NCBI RefSeq assembly: GCF_024494465.1
Contig: NZ_JAETXM010000024.1
Location: forward strand, 1 to 53,695
Origin: Bacillus sp. V3B
GTDB lineage: Bacteria; Bacillota; Bacilli; Bacillales; Cytobacillaceae
Reading direction: 5' to 3'
Length of the DNA stretch: 53,695 nt
The notes beneath the pieces were generated by a model that saw only the letters and a list, made by a program, of their open reading frames with translations, was not told where the DNA came from and did not search any database. A program made the position numbers and the translations under genes. Positions 1-8,509 of the stretch are shown in pieces (the first letter of the stretch is position 1; each line of letters starts with the position of its first letter).

Positions 1-26
1 ATTTTTGAGAGGTGGTTTTGGTATAT

Positions 27-314
27 TTAGCTAATGACAGCAATAATTCCTTGTTCATCATCTAGCACAAGTTCAATTCCTGAATAGGGGTCTCGATGTA
101 AAACCTCATCAAGCCATAAACGTAGAGCTTCAATCAGGTTTACCGTAACAAGAACTTGCTTACGGCCGTTTGCATAGCTTTCCGCAGAGAACCCATAATC
201 ATCATCATACATTAGTTCTATCTCTATTTCTTCAGGCTTTATTTGTTTTTTTCTAGAAATGTAAATGCAAAGAGCATTAACAATATCTTGTTCAGAAATG
301 ATTACCCTCTCCAT
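27..314 (-). CDS. yxcD: YxcD-like protein (DUF2653)
   Basis: A 95-residue acidic protein matching the small Bacillus YxcD/DUF2653 family, recalled from the opening IISEQDIVNALC and the ELMYDDDYGFSAE segment. The family has no established biochemical role. There is no signal peptide or membrane segment, so it is probably cytosolic. The start is supported by a GAGG ribosome binding site about 10 bases upstream. Its first 13 bases overlap, in another frame, the end of the upstream gene (302-751), so the two are probably translationally coupled in one transcript. Family assignment is fairly sure; function is unknown. Confidence 0.8.
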   Translation of the reverse strand: MERVIISEQDIVNALCIYISRKKQIKPEEIEIELMYDDDYGFSAESYANGRKQVLVTVNLIEALRLWLDEVLHRDPYSGIELVLDDEQGIIAVIS

Positions 315-751
315 GGATTCGTTTCCTCTTTTTTCTTTTTATCCTTGAAATAGGTGAAAATTTTACGAATAACAGAGATTAAAACAACAATCGCTAGAAC
401 ATTTACAAGTAAACCTAGAATAGAACCGAGTATTCCCATGTTTCCAAATAAACCACCGAACAATAATCCAGCAAGTCCACCTAACATGAGACCTTTCATT
501 AATCCACCTGACATAAATCCACCTTTATTATTTTGTGTAGCAGCTGATTTATTGGTTGTTGTCGTGTCATCTTTTTTATTTTGGAAAAAGTTATTGTTAT
601 TGTTTGTACTATTGTTATTATTATTAAAACTTTTCTTGCCTGACTTGTACGATTTTGCTTCTGCTGTTGTTGTTTCATCTTGGAAAACGACGTTTCCGAG
701 AGGTGAAAATACAAGAGTTGCCATAAGTAAAACTGATAATATTTTTTTCAT
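302..751 (-). CDS. Exported Asn-rich/Gly-rich small membrane protein
   Basis: A 149-residue protein with a signal peptide (KK start, hydrophobic stretch about residues 4-20), then a low-complexity region with runs of Asn (about residues 43-55) and Thr. A Gly/Leu/Met-rich hydrophobic region follows (about 78-127) that could form one or two membrane segments, and a basic tail (KDKKKKEE). The start has a GGAGGGG site. It overlaps the yxcD-like gene by 13 bases. I do not recognise a functional domain. The layout suggests a membrane-anchored surface protein with a disordered, Asn-rich linker outside the cell. Confidence 0.7.
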   Translation of the reverse strand: MKKILSVLLMATLVFSPLGNVVFQDETTTAEAKSYKSGKKSFNNNNNSTNNNNNFFQNKKDDTTTTNKSAATQNNKGGFMSGGLMKGLMLGGLAGLLFGGLFGNMGILGSILGLLVNVLAIVVLISVIRKIFTYFKDKKKKEETNPWRG

Positions 752-1200
752 TTACGATATTCCCCTCCAAAATGTAAGTATGATTAGTGTATACGGTTCT
801 GTACTAAAACCATAGTATATCACCTTTCATATTGTATAGTATTTACGATTGAAAATAAAAAAGGTTTCATTTATTTTTAAAGAAGTATTTTTAATAAAAC
901 TGTTCATAATAAAATGCAGATAAGTTTATAAATTTTATGTTAACACGTTAGAAAAGTATGGCAATTTTTTAGTTGCTATTGTAATATACTAGTATACATA
1001 ATTCTTTTGATTTATGATATTAAAAGAGTTTTTTAGGTAGGCCTAACACGAATGAGATACTTTATTTGTTTGCAAAGAGGTCTATTTTTGAGAGCGAATT
1101 TATTATGAATCTAGGTGAATGTATAGAAATACATATTTTTATCAAGAGAAGTAAATAGTAAATTCTAGCTCATCTAAAAATAAAAAGAGGTGTACATACG
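752..1200. other. Intergenic region, no gene seen
   Basis: About 450 AT-rich bases between two divergent transcription units. It must hold the promoters for both. I see no convincing small gene, hairpin or RNA element; the only clear signal is the AGAGGTG ribosome binding site just before 1201. Confidence 0.5.
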
Positions 1201-2961
1201 ATGAAAAATGTAGATTTGAAAGCAAAACCTTACAATTTATCCGATTCTGATATAAATTGGGTGAAAGAAACGATAGATTCTATGTCGATTGAAGAGAAGA
1301 TTGGTCAATTATTTGTAAATATGGGAGCCCGTAGAGATGAAGAATATTTAACAGATATTCTAAATAATTATCATATTGGTGCTGTTCGCTATAATCCTGG
1401 AAAATCTGATGAAGTATACGACCAAAATAAAATTCTCCAAGAAAATAGTAAAATACCGTTACTCATTGCAGCGAATACAGAAGCAGGAGGAAACGGGGCT
1501 TGTACGGATGGAACGGAAGTTGGATTAGAAGTTAAAATTGGCGCAACAAATGATGCAAAATGGGCTTATGAAATGGGTAGAGTTTCTGGTGTAGAAGCTG
1601 CTGCTATAGGATGTAACTGGAGCTTTGCCCCTATTGTTGATATTAACTACAATTGGCGTAATCCAATTATTTCTAGTCGTTCTTTTGCATCTGATCCAGA
1701 TTTGGTATTAGAAATGAGTCTTGCCTACATGAAGGGAATTCAAGAAAGCGGGATTGCTCCTGCCGCTAAACACTGGCCTGGTGATGGGATTGATGAACGA
1801 GATCAGCATCTATCTTTCAGTGTGAACAGCTTATCATGTGAAGAATGGGATCAGACTTTTGGAAAAGTGTATAAAGGATTAATTGATGCTGGTCTACCAT
1901 CCATTATGGCTGGACATATTCATTTGCCTGCGTATGAAAGATTTTTTAATCCTGATGTGAAAGATGAGGATCTATTACCTGCTACTCTTTCTAAAGAAAT
2001 CACGACAGACTTATTACGTGGAAAATTAGGATTTAATGGGGTTGTTGTCACAGATGCCAGCCACATGGTAGGGATGACAGGTGCAATGAAGAGAAGTAAA
2101 ATGCTTCCTACAGCAATTGCTGCTGGTTGTGACCTATTCTTATTCTTTAATGATCCCGATGAAGACTTCGAATACATGATGAACGGATATAAAGAAGGAA
2201 TCATTACTGAAGACCGCCTACAAGAAGCTTTAGAACGTATTTTAGGTTTGAAAGCTAGCCTAGGTCTTCATAAAAAAGAAAAAACTGAAATTTTATCATC
2301 AAAAGAAGAAGCAATGGCAAAAATCGGCCTTCCAGAAAACAAAGCATTGTTCAAAGAAGTTGCTGATAAAGCCATTACTTTAGTAAAAGACAAACAAGAT
2401 ATCTGGCCTGTAACTCCTGAAAAATATAAACGCGTATTATTGGTCGATGTTAAAGGTGTACAAGGTGGATTTGGTGCATTGATTGGTAGTAAAGAAAAGG
2501 CTGTCGATATCATGAAAGAGTTGTTGGAAGCAAAAGGATTCGAAGTAACAGTTTGGGAATCAACAGAAGAGAAAATTATGAAACTCCCAGAAGAAGAAAG
2601 AGGAGCAGCTATTGCAAATGTATATGCACAAAAGAGACCGATTACTGAGTTGACGGATAATTATGATATGATCATTAATCTCGCCAGTGTTAACCCAGGA
2701 ACAGTTCAAAGAATCGTATGGCCAGCAAGTAAAGGTACACCAGATATTCCATTCTATGTACATGAAGTGCCGACTATCTTTGTATCTGTTCAATACCCAT
2801 ATCATCTTGCTGACGTACCACAAGTAAAAACATACATCAATACGTACGATAGTAGACAGCAAACACTAGAAGTATTAGTAGAAAAATTAATGGGACAATC
2901 TGAATTTAAGGGTGAAAGTCCTGCTGATGCGTACTGTGGCTTTGTTGATACCCATATCTAA
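1201..2961 (+). CDS. Glycoside hydrolase family 3 protein, beta-N-acetylhexosaminidase-like
   Basis: A 586-residue GH3 enzyme. The N-terminal TIM-barrel domain covers about residues 15-360, with the NagZ-like KHWPGDG loop at about 192-198. This is followed by D201-Q-H203, which matches the Asp-His general acid/base pair of Bacillus NagZ. The nucleophile is D285 in VVVTDASHM. Residues about 380-586 form a second alpha/beta domain as in two-domain GH3 enzymes. No signal peptide is visible, unlike secreted NagZ, so it probably acts in the cytosol on imported N-acetylglucosaminides such as muropeptide or chitin fragments. A phosphorylase mode is possible, because some His-type GH3 enzymes are phosphorylases. 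It is monocistronic with an AGAGGTG site. Fold is sure; substrate is inferred. Confidence 0.85.
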   Translation: MKNVDLKAKPYNLSDSDINWVKETIDSMSIEEKIGQLFVNMGARRDEEYLTDILNNYHIGAVRYNPGKSDEVYDQNKILQENSKIPLLIAANTEAGGNGACTDGTEVGLEVKIGATNDAKWAYEMGRVSGVEAAAIGCNWSFAPIVDINYNWRNPIISSRSFASDPDLVLEMSLAYMKGIQESGIAPAAKHWPGDGIDERDQHLSFSVNSLSCEEWDQTFGKVYKGLIDAGLPSIMAGHIHLPAYERFFNPDVKDEDLLPATLSKEITTDLLRGKLGFNGVVVTDASHMVGMTGAMKRSKMLPTAIAAGCDLFLFFNDPDEDFEYMMNGYKEGIITEDRLQEALERILGLKASLGLHKKEKTEILSSKEEAMAKIGLPENKALFKEVADKAITLVKDKQDIWPVTPEKYKRVLLVDVKGVQGGFGALIGSKEKAVDIMKELLEAKGFEVTVWESTEEKIMKLPEEERGAAIANVYAQKRPITELTDNYDMIINLASVNPGTVQRIVWPASKGTPDIPFYVHEVPTIFVSVQYPYHLADVPQVKTYINTYDSRQQTLEVLVEKLMGQSEFKGESPADAYCGFVDTHI

Positions 2962-3013
2962 TCTCATTAGAAAGTATAGTGGGATCGATAGAGGTCACCT
3001 GAAAAAGTCTTTA

Positions 3014-3058
3014 TAAAAAAAGTGGCATCTCTATCTGATTAGGGGATGTCACTTTTTT
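3014..3058 (+). terminator. Rho-independent terminator after the GH3 gene
   Basis: A hairpin with AAAAAAAGTG-CATC pairing to GATG-CACTTTTTT, followed by a T run. The A run on the left arm means it could also work in the opposite direction for the ppk remnant. Confidence 0.75.
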
Positions 3059-3687
3059 GTGTGTGAGGAGGCAGACCAGCAAGGAAAAGCGAATCCGCCT
3101 CGTTATTGAAGTGTGAGAAGTCTGAATGGATCATAAAGAATTTTACAAATAAAATGTCTTCACAATAGGAGAGTTTTCTTTAACCTACTAAAATAATAGT
3201 TACTTAGATTAGATAGTTTTCTCTTAAAACTTAATTCCTGTCTTTTTTTTTCTCCTGCCCATTTTCTTGTACAATAAGCCATCTTAAACAACATAAGTTG
3301 ACTGTTGATTTCTTTTTCATCAGACTTTGTTTCTACATAATGATAATCTCCTGAAGAAACTTGTTCACGTGCTTTTACATTGTCCTTTAATATTAAGTGA
3401 AGACATGTACAGATTCTCTCTTTCAAATGAGTTATCAAGACTGGGAACAAAATTTCTACACGGTTATCCATGTTTCGTGTCATCATATCTGCCGATGATA
3501 AAAGAACTTTTTTCTCTCCATGATGATGAAAGTAATAGATTCGGGTGTGCTCTAAAAATTTTCCAACGATGCGTCGAACTTTTATCATTTTAGGCGAGAA
3601 GACTCCCACTTCAATCTTGTGAAGGGCAACGCCCAAAAATAAGTGGGAGATGAATCGTCTTTTTGCGTAGCGAAACATGTGTTTGCA

Positions 3688-3696
3688 TGGTATAAT
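3688..3696 (+). promoter_or_regulatory. Extended -10 promoter of the element RNA
   Basis: TGGTATAAT is a full extended -10 box. The -35 is weak, as is common with extended -10 promoters. Transcription would start near 3703 and run through the right end of the element into ppk sequence. Confidence 0.6.
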
Positions 3697-3702
3697 ATAC
3701 CT

Positions 3703-4003
3703 GTACAAGTTGTTCTTTGAAAACTGAAGATAGGAGGTTCTAGCAGGAAAAACGTCTGCTAGGTAAAATCTTCAACGTTCTTTCGTCCCACACGTACCGA
3801 AGTTGCTAATCCTTAGCTAAAGTAGGACGTGTGGCGAGTCAACGTACAAGTTTGCATGACCGGCAGGAGGCTAAATTAGTCTTTTGTACTGCTAACCGTC
3901 GGTGCGACGGGGTTAGCCTGCTCAATATCTGTTCGATAGAACGGAGTTCGCAGGAATCCCCCCACTTCAAATTTCGTCAGAAATTAAGTGGTGGGTAGTT
4001 CAA
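3703..4003 (+). ncRNA. Probable TnpB-type guide RNA scaffold (omega/reRNA)
   Basis: A non-coding stretch of about 300 bases between the extended -10 promoter and the right end of the insertion. It has several strong hairpins: CTAGCAGG..CGTCTGCTAG near 3740, CCACACGT..ACGTGTGG near 3788-3836, and GCTAACC-GTCG/CGAC-GGTTAGC near 3891-3917. It ends in the right-end hairpin. In IS605/TnpB systems the guide RNA scaffold covers the element's right end and the guide is the flanking sequence just beyond it, here starting at 4004 (ATTTTCACTGATATCC). Position, promoter and structure fit that model. The TnpB partner is not in the window, so the RNA would need a TnpB supplied from elsewhere. Confidence 0.6.
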
Positions 4004-4602
4004 ATTTTCACTGATATCCTTTATACCTGGTCGTAAACAACAAATTCCTCTTACAATTAAGTCAATCTTTACCCCTGCAATAGAGGCTTCATATAGTTTC
4101 ATAATGATTTTCTTATCCGTAAGTGAATTCATTTTAGCGATAATATGGCCATCGTCAAACTGTTGGTGGTATGTAATTTCCTGGTCAATCCCCTGCATAA
4201 ATTCATCTCTTATATCAAAAGGAGAAACAATTAAATGGTGATATTTTGGTTTTTCCATATGGCCCCTTAAGTAATTAAAAAAGTTCGTGGTATCGACCCC
4301 TATTTGTTCATCAGATGTAATTAATCCCATATCTGTATAAATCCTAGCTGTAGCATCATTGGTATTAATAGCCTATTGGGTAGGAGGAAAGATGGGTATA
4401 ATTCAAGTTATTTGATTCCTAGTAATTGTAAAATAATTATGAAGGTCCATTTTAAGAGAATCTACTAATTTAGCTAAATTCTCTTAAAATAGATGATTAA
4501 AACCAAAGTGGAGAGAGGTTGCCATGCTACTTTCATTTGGAATAAAATCGACAGTGCTAACTGAAATTCGATATATAAGGGAAAATGCTCACTAAAAACG
4601 AA

Positions 4603-6369
4603 TCATGGTACATTAATCAACTCAACTTCCAGCCATTTTCGTACACTATTAATAAACCAAATTCTCGAGCTTTTTTTTAAGTCAGCAATAGTTAATATTT
4701 TCTCCTGAACTTCTCCATTTTTGATTAACCTTTCGCGAAAGGTACCAGCTAACAAGCCGCTATCTACAGGTGGTGTCCATAATAAACCATCTATTTCTAA
4801 CACAACGTTTCCATTCGTAAATTCAGTGAGCTCTCTATCCTGATTCCAAAGGAGCACATCGAAAACAAGAGAGGGCTTGTTTCTTTGAAATTGAGAGTAG
4901 ACTTCTCTATTTGTCGTTTTGTGATACAAAAAAGGGTTATTACGATCAAGGGGTTTGTCTGCAAGCATGACTTTCAATGTTGTTTCCGGTTGTGCAAGCG
5001 GTTGTCCTTCAATTGTTATTTCTCTATTTTTTGCTGCAAGAAAACGAACTTTTAACACAGCATGACGATTTAACTGTGCAAAATCTAGTAAAGCCTTTTT
5101 TATATCTTCTAAATTCAGTTGAAATCCAAAGTATTGTGCCGAGTTCTGTAGACGATAGAGATGTTCTTCGAGCAAGAAGTAACGTCCTTCGTGTAACAAC
5201 AAGCTTTCTAGTAAATGAAACTCCGGTCGATCTACCTCAAGTAATTTTGCTTTTTCAATTACTTCATCATATTCCCCTTCAGAAGTGGAATCCCATGTAA
5301 CCCCGCCGCCGACTCCATAGGTTGCCTTCCCGGACTGTTGTTCAATTACGACTGTTCGGATCGGCACATTAAAGACAGCTTCCTTATTTGGTGTGATGTA
5401 GCCAATCGCTCCGCAATAGACGTCACGTGGTGCTGTTTCTAAGTCTGCAATAATTCCCATTGTACTGATTTTAGGTGCTCCTGTAATGGAACCGCATGGA
5501 AAAAGGGCTTTAAAAATATCAACAAGTTGGATGTTCTCTGAAAGCTTTGCTGTAATGGTTGAGGTCATTTGATGAACCGTTGGGTATTGTTCAATGTCAA
5601 ACAGCTTTTGGACGTCCACTGTACCAGGTTCGGCAATGATGCCTAAATCATTACGTAATAAATCAACAATCATGACATTTTCAGATCGATTTTTTTCTGA
5701 ATGATATAGCCAGCTCATCTTTTCGTTGTCCTCTGCAAATGATTTTCCTCGTTTTGTTGTTCCTTTCATGGGCCGGGTTGTAATGGTACCATCTTTTAAG
5801 TGGAAAAATAGTTCAGGTGAGGCAGATAAAATACTGTGTTCTCCTGTATGAATGTAAGCACAGTAATGTGAATCTTGTGCTCGTTTTAGTTTTTCGAAAA
5901 AAGAGATGTCGTCACCTTGGAACTCAGAATTCAAGCGGATCGTATAGTTTGCTTGGTATGTATCTCCATTTTCAATGGATTGTTTAATGGACGTAATGGA
6001 TGCATGATAATTTTCCATATTCACAGATGGCTCCCATTCGGTAAGTTTGTAGGACCCAGTGCTGCTGATCGAGTTTTGCTGTGGCTCTGAAAAAAGGCCA
6101 AACCAGAATAATGGCATGGTTTGGCCTTTTTTGACTTTATACGCAGGATCAAATGCAGCTGCGCTTTCGTATGAAAGAAATCCAGCAACGTAATAACCGT
6201 TGTTCACAGCCTCTTGAACACGTTGAAAGCTAGGCAAAACTTCTTCGATTGTACGGGCAATAATGATCTTCTGTGGATTTTTAAATGTAAGTGGTCTTAC
6301 TTGTCCTTTTGAATTCGCAAATTCAAAAGATAAGAGAGGTTCTTGTTTTGTTAAATGGTTGGTTTGCAT
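4603..6369 (-). CDS. pabB: Aminodeoxychorismate synthase component I fused to aminodeoxychorismate lyase
   Basis: A 588-residue fusion. The PabB part (about residues 10-370) turns chorismate plus ammonia into 4-amino-4-deoxychorismate. It shows the chorismate-binding motifs TVHQMTSTI and LFPCGSITGAPK, and the conserved CGAIGYI segment. The C-terminal part (about 385-588) is PabC-like, a PLP-dependent lyase releasing pyruvate to give p-aminobenzoate. It shows the expected PLP lysine in YHKTTNRE and the ELTEFTNGNV segment. Its start overlaps the end of pabA by 47 bases in another frame. Together they form a complete p-aminobenzoate branch for folate made from two genes, outside the usual Bacillus folate cluster. 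Not to be confused with TrpE. Confidence 0.93.
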   Translation of the reverse strand: MQTNHLTKQEPLLSFEFANSKGQVRPLTFKNPQKIIIARTIEEVLPSFQRVQEAVNNGYYVAGFLSYESAAAFDPAYKVKKGQTMPLFWFGLFSEPQQNSISSTGSYKLTEWEPSVNMENYHASITSIKQSIENGDTYQANYTIRLNSEFQGDDISFFEKLKRAQDSHYCAYIHTGEHSILSASPELFFHLKDGTITTRPMKGTTKRGKSFAEDNEKMSWLYHSEKNRSENVMIVDLLRNDLGIIAEPGTVDVQKLFDIEQYPTVHQMTSTITAKLSENIQLVDIFKALFPCGSITGAPKISTMGIIADLETAPRDVYCGAIGYITPNKEAVFNVPIRTVVIEQQSGKATYGVGGGVTWDSTSEGEYDEVIEKAKLLEVDRPEFHLLESLLLHEGRYFLLEEHLYRLQNSAQYFGFQLNLEDIKKALLDFAQLNRHAVLKVRFLAAKNREITIEGQPLAQPETTLKVMLADKPLDRNNPFLYHKTTNREVYSQFQRNKPSLVFDVLLWNQDRELTEFTNGNVVLEIDGLLWTPPVDSGLLAGTFRERLIKNGEVQEKILTIADLKKSSRIWFINSVRKWLEVELINVP

Positions 6370-6976
6370 GATTACCTTCCTTTATGATCGTTTGCGTTTC
6401 CTGAAAGAAATTCTGTAGCATCTGTAATCCTTTTTCGGTCAAGATTGCTTCGGGATGAAATTGAACGGCTTCAATTTTATACTGCTTATGTCGAAGTGCC
6501 ATAATTTCACCGTCTTCTGTTTTTGCTGTGATTTCTAAGCATGGTGGGAAGGTAGTTTCATCCACAACTAATGAATGATATCTTGCCACCTGTAATGGTG
6601 AAGGTATGTTTCGAAAAATATGCTTTTCATCATGGATAATAAGAGAAGCTTTTCCGTGCATCGGTTTCTTTGCTTTTTTTACGAGTCCACCAAATGCTTG
6701 CGTAATAATTTGGTGTCCAAGGCAAACACCTAATATAGGTATTTCTTGATAAAACCGTTTTACAACGTCTAAGCAAATACCAGCTGTATTAGGGTTCCCA
6801 GGTCCAGGAGAAAGGAGAATATGATCTGGTTTCATTTCTTCGATCCCTTCCAATGACACTTGGTCATTGCGGATGACGACAACGTCTTCACCGATTTTTT
6901 TTATATATTGAACTAAATTGAATGTAAATGAGTCATAGTTATCAATTACTAATATCACTTTAAATACTAGCTCCAT
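6323..6976 (-). CDS. pabA: Aminodeoxychorismate/anthranilate synthase glutamine amidotransferase subunit
   Basis: A class I glutamine amidotransferase subunit of 217 residues. It has the nucleophile Cys in PILGVCLGHQ and the His-Glu pair in VQFHPEA; LLSPGPGNP is the oxyanion-region motif. It passes ammonia to PabB encoded next to it. In many Bacillaceae this subunit also serves TrpE (PabA/TrpG), and that may hold here since no trpG is seen with trpBA. The first ATG (6976) lacks a clear ribosome site; the GTG at codon 7, just before ILVIDNYDSFT, is a plausible alternative start. About 24 residues at the C-terminus extend past the usual end and overlap pabB. Confidence 0.92.
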   Translation of the reverse strand: MELVFKVILVIDNYDSFTFNLVQYIKKIGEDVVVIRNDQVSLEGIEEMKPDHILLSPGPGNPNTAGICLDVVKRFYQEIPILGVCLGHQIITQAFGGLVKKAKKPMHGKASLIIHDEKHIFRNIPSPLQVARYHSLVVDETTFPPCLEITAKTEDGEIMALRHKQYKIEAVQFHPEAILTEKGLQMLQNFFQETQTIIKEGNHANQPFNKTRTSLIF

Positions 6977-7131
6977 TTCGTTAACATAAGTGTTTGCTTT
7001 TGTTAGTTATAGCAACAAGTTAATTATAGATAAGCTACTGAGTCTTGTGAAGATGGTGAAAAGAAGAAAATATCAAGAATAGGTTAAAGTTTGCTTCTTT
7101 TAGCATGATTGATCGTGTATATTCTTTCATG

Positions 7132-7167
7132 AAAAAAAGGGTGTTCAAAAGATATACTTTTGACACC
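7132..7167 (-). terminator. Terminator after the acetyltransferase gene
   Basis: Read on the minus strand, GGTGTCAAAAG pairs with CTTTTGAACACC and is followed by a run of seven Ts. It lies 49 bases beyond the stop of the GNAT gene. Confidence 0.7.
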
Positions 7168-7215
7168 ATTAATGGAATTGTATTAATTTTTCTTTGATCC
7201 AATAAGAATTGGAGG

Positions 7216-7791
7216 TCAGAGATTGTCTAATGAATGATTAGTTTTCGTTTTTTTGTTAAAGGTTAATACTTCATCAGTGGGTTGATAGGATTCACCGTAA
7301 AATTGTTGGTCTTTGTACGTATGGATCAGATTATAGGTTTTTTTCATGGCTTCAAAGATTATTTCTTCAGACTCATGATTTGGAGCCCAATAAAGGATTT
7401 CTAACTCGTTTATCTCCTTTGTTGCTAGGGATCTTCTTTCGTATCCGATTGACTTTGCGTGTTCAAATCCTTCCCGTTTATAAAAGTTTAGTCTTTTTTT
7501 CGTATCGGTGTCCTCATAGTTAACGGGTTCAACTTCAAGTATGATTGGTTTTCCTTTTTGTTTTAATTTTTCCAATAGTCTATGACCAAGTCTTTGGCCG
7601 CGGGCTTCTTTAGAAACTAGAAGATAATCAATAAAGATAAAATTGTCTAGCTCAACATACATAATAATATGATGAGGACCTTCATCTTTATGATAGATGT
7701 CTGAACGTTCTTTGAGTAAGGTTTCCATGTGATCTCTCGATTTCATTTCTTCAATTGGAAAATATCGATTTAACTTTTCATACCAATGCAT
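7216..7791 (-). CDS. GNAT family N-acetyltransferase
   Basis: A 191-residue protein starting MHWYEKLNRYFP. This start has an AAAGGAG site seven bases upstream; the longer frame to 7833 has none. The GNAT core is visible: a beta strand IDYLLVSKEARGQRLGHRLLEKL, where the ARGQRLGHRLL segment is the acetyl-CoA pyrophosphate loop (Q/R-x-x-G-x-G/A), and a later strand with NFYKREGFEHAKSIGYE. An alpha-helical C-terminal extension of about 60 residues is present. The acetyl acceptor (small molecule or protein) cannot be told. It is monocistronic, between pabA and sspH. Confidence 0.8.
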   Translation of the reverse strand: MHWYEKLNRYFPIEEMKSRDHMETLLKERSDIYHKDEGPHHIIMYVELDNFIFIDYLLVSKEARGQRLGHRLLEKLKQKGKPIILEVEPVNYEDTDTKKRLNFYKREGFEHAKSIGYERRSLATKEINELEILYWAPNHESEEIIFEAMKKTYNLIHTYKDQQFYGESYQPTDEVLTFNKKTKTNHSLDNL

Positions 7792-8223
7792 AGAATTACT
7801 CCTTTTAATGTTTTTCCATCGTCGACATTCCATTTATTTTCATGACGGTAAGAATCTGAATGGTGGAAGTATTTGTTTTTATATCTTATATTATACCCTT
7901 TTGATTTAGTATAATATTTAAACGTTTTGACATAATTCTTTTGGTAACGATCGAATAAGGTGTATGTACTTATATATTATAATGGTTAACGTACTAATTC
8001 GTGACACAATTAGCCAAAGGTAGAATATCGTTTTGTAGGAATATGCTTCATTTTTACGAAACAACTTGTTAACAAAATAAAAGAGATTATGATTATATTT
8101 AGTGAAAGTATTGGAGACTCGATAAAAGGAATAACAGAGAGGGATTTTAGGATCATGTCTACAGACTAAGCATATTCTGATGCTCCACCTATTAAAAAAG
8201 GTGAAGCATTTCTTCAGTAATAT
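7792..8223. other. Intergenic region, one hairpin, no gene
   Basis: About 430 bases with no supported gene. A hairpin at about 8180-8213 (ATGCTCCACCT / AGGTGAAGCAT around an A run) lies just past the sspH stop and may end its transcript, although no clean T run follows on the minus strand. Confidence 0.4.
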
Positions 8224-8415
8224 TTAAACAGAGGGGTTATCTTCGAATAAGCCTTCTAAATCCACCACTTGTTCATGACCCATTTCATCAAGTGGAAAAA
8301 CAGTTGCTGTCTGATCAATTGAATGAATTTCTTTAATATAAACGGGAATCCCACGGTAACTTACATTAATCATTGATGGGGAATGGATAATTTCCATTGA
8401 ACGCTGAATGTCCAT
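8224..8415 (-). CDS. sspH: H-type small acid-soluble spore protein
   Basis: A 63-residue protein matching the SspH family. The diagnostic pattern is M.I.RS.EI..SP..INV.Y.G.PV.I, followed by an acidic tail. H-type SASPs are made in the developing forespore (normally under sigma-G or sigma-F) and bind in the spore core. They are distinct from the DNA-saturating alpha/beta type. The start has an AAAGGAG site nine bases upstream. It supports the view that the host makes endospores. Confidence in the family is high. Confidence 0.9.
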   Translation of the reverse strand: MDIQRSMEIIHSPSMINVSYRGIPVYIKEIHSIDQTATVFPLDEMGHEQVVDLEGLFEDNPSV

Positions 8416-8460
8416 TAATTTAACTCCTTTAAAAAAATATTCAGTTTATCAAAGAAAATA

Positions 8461-8500
8461 GATCACTAACCATATCAACATGCTGTGGTTAGTGATCCAT
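8461..8500 (-). terminator. Hairpin terminator downstream of the 43-aa gene
   Basis: A perfect 12-bp inverted repeat, GATCACTAACCA / TGGTTAGTGATC, around a 13-base loop. It lies directly after the stop of the 43-residue gene and before sspH, so it separates the two units. Confidence 0.65.
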
Positions 8501-8509
8501 TTTTATTTA

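Larger units (their letters stand above)
3586..4003 (+). mobile_element. ORF-less IS200/IS605-like element (non-autonomous) inside ppk
   Basis: A 418-bp insertion defined by the ppk reading frame: taking it out restores the coding sequence exactly, with no target duplication. The left flank is TTTAT (3581-3585), a typical IS605/TnpB target-adjacent motif. The left end has a hairpin CTCCCACTT/AAGTGGGAG (about 3602-3632) with a nested GGGC/GCCC. The right end has a hairpin of CCCCACTT and AAATTTC pairing with GAAATT and AAGTGG, then a bulged T and GGG, ending TAGTTCAA, as in IS605-family right ends. There is no tnpA or tnpB, so it would need a helper copy elsewhere. It also carries a strong promoter and a structured RNA (see the next entries). 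Confidence 0.8.
3160..4375 (-). pseudogene. ppk: Polyphosphate kinase remnant, 5'-truncated and interrupted
   Basis: Two minus-strand segments belong to the C-terminal part of PPK1. Bases 4375 to about 4004 read [13 protein letters not shown] through [16 protein letters not shown] and [13 protein letters not shown] to ISEN. From 3585 downward the frame resumes as IKVRRIVGKFLEH and runs through SSADMMTRNMDNRVEILFP to a family-like end near 3270; the frame then runs on to a stop at 3160. Removing bases 3586-4003 rejoins ISEN to IKVRR in frame. Everything upstream of about 4375 is missing, including the region expected to hold the phosphorylated His, so the gene was already dead apart from the insertion. 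No ppx or other polyphosphate gene is nearby. The remnant covers roughly the last 40 per cent of the enzyme. Confidence 0.9.

Noticed and set aside
354-815. A 153-codon plus-strand ORF opposite the Asn-rich protein gene
   Set aside because: It is antisense to a gene with a signal peptide and ribosome site, and its sequence is just the mirror of the Asn/Gly repeats.
3686-4003. A CRISPR-like or riboswitch element, from the GTTCTTTGAAAACT stretch and hairpins
   Set aside because: No repeats with spacers occur, and the exact insertion boundaries in ppk show that the region is a mobile element.
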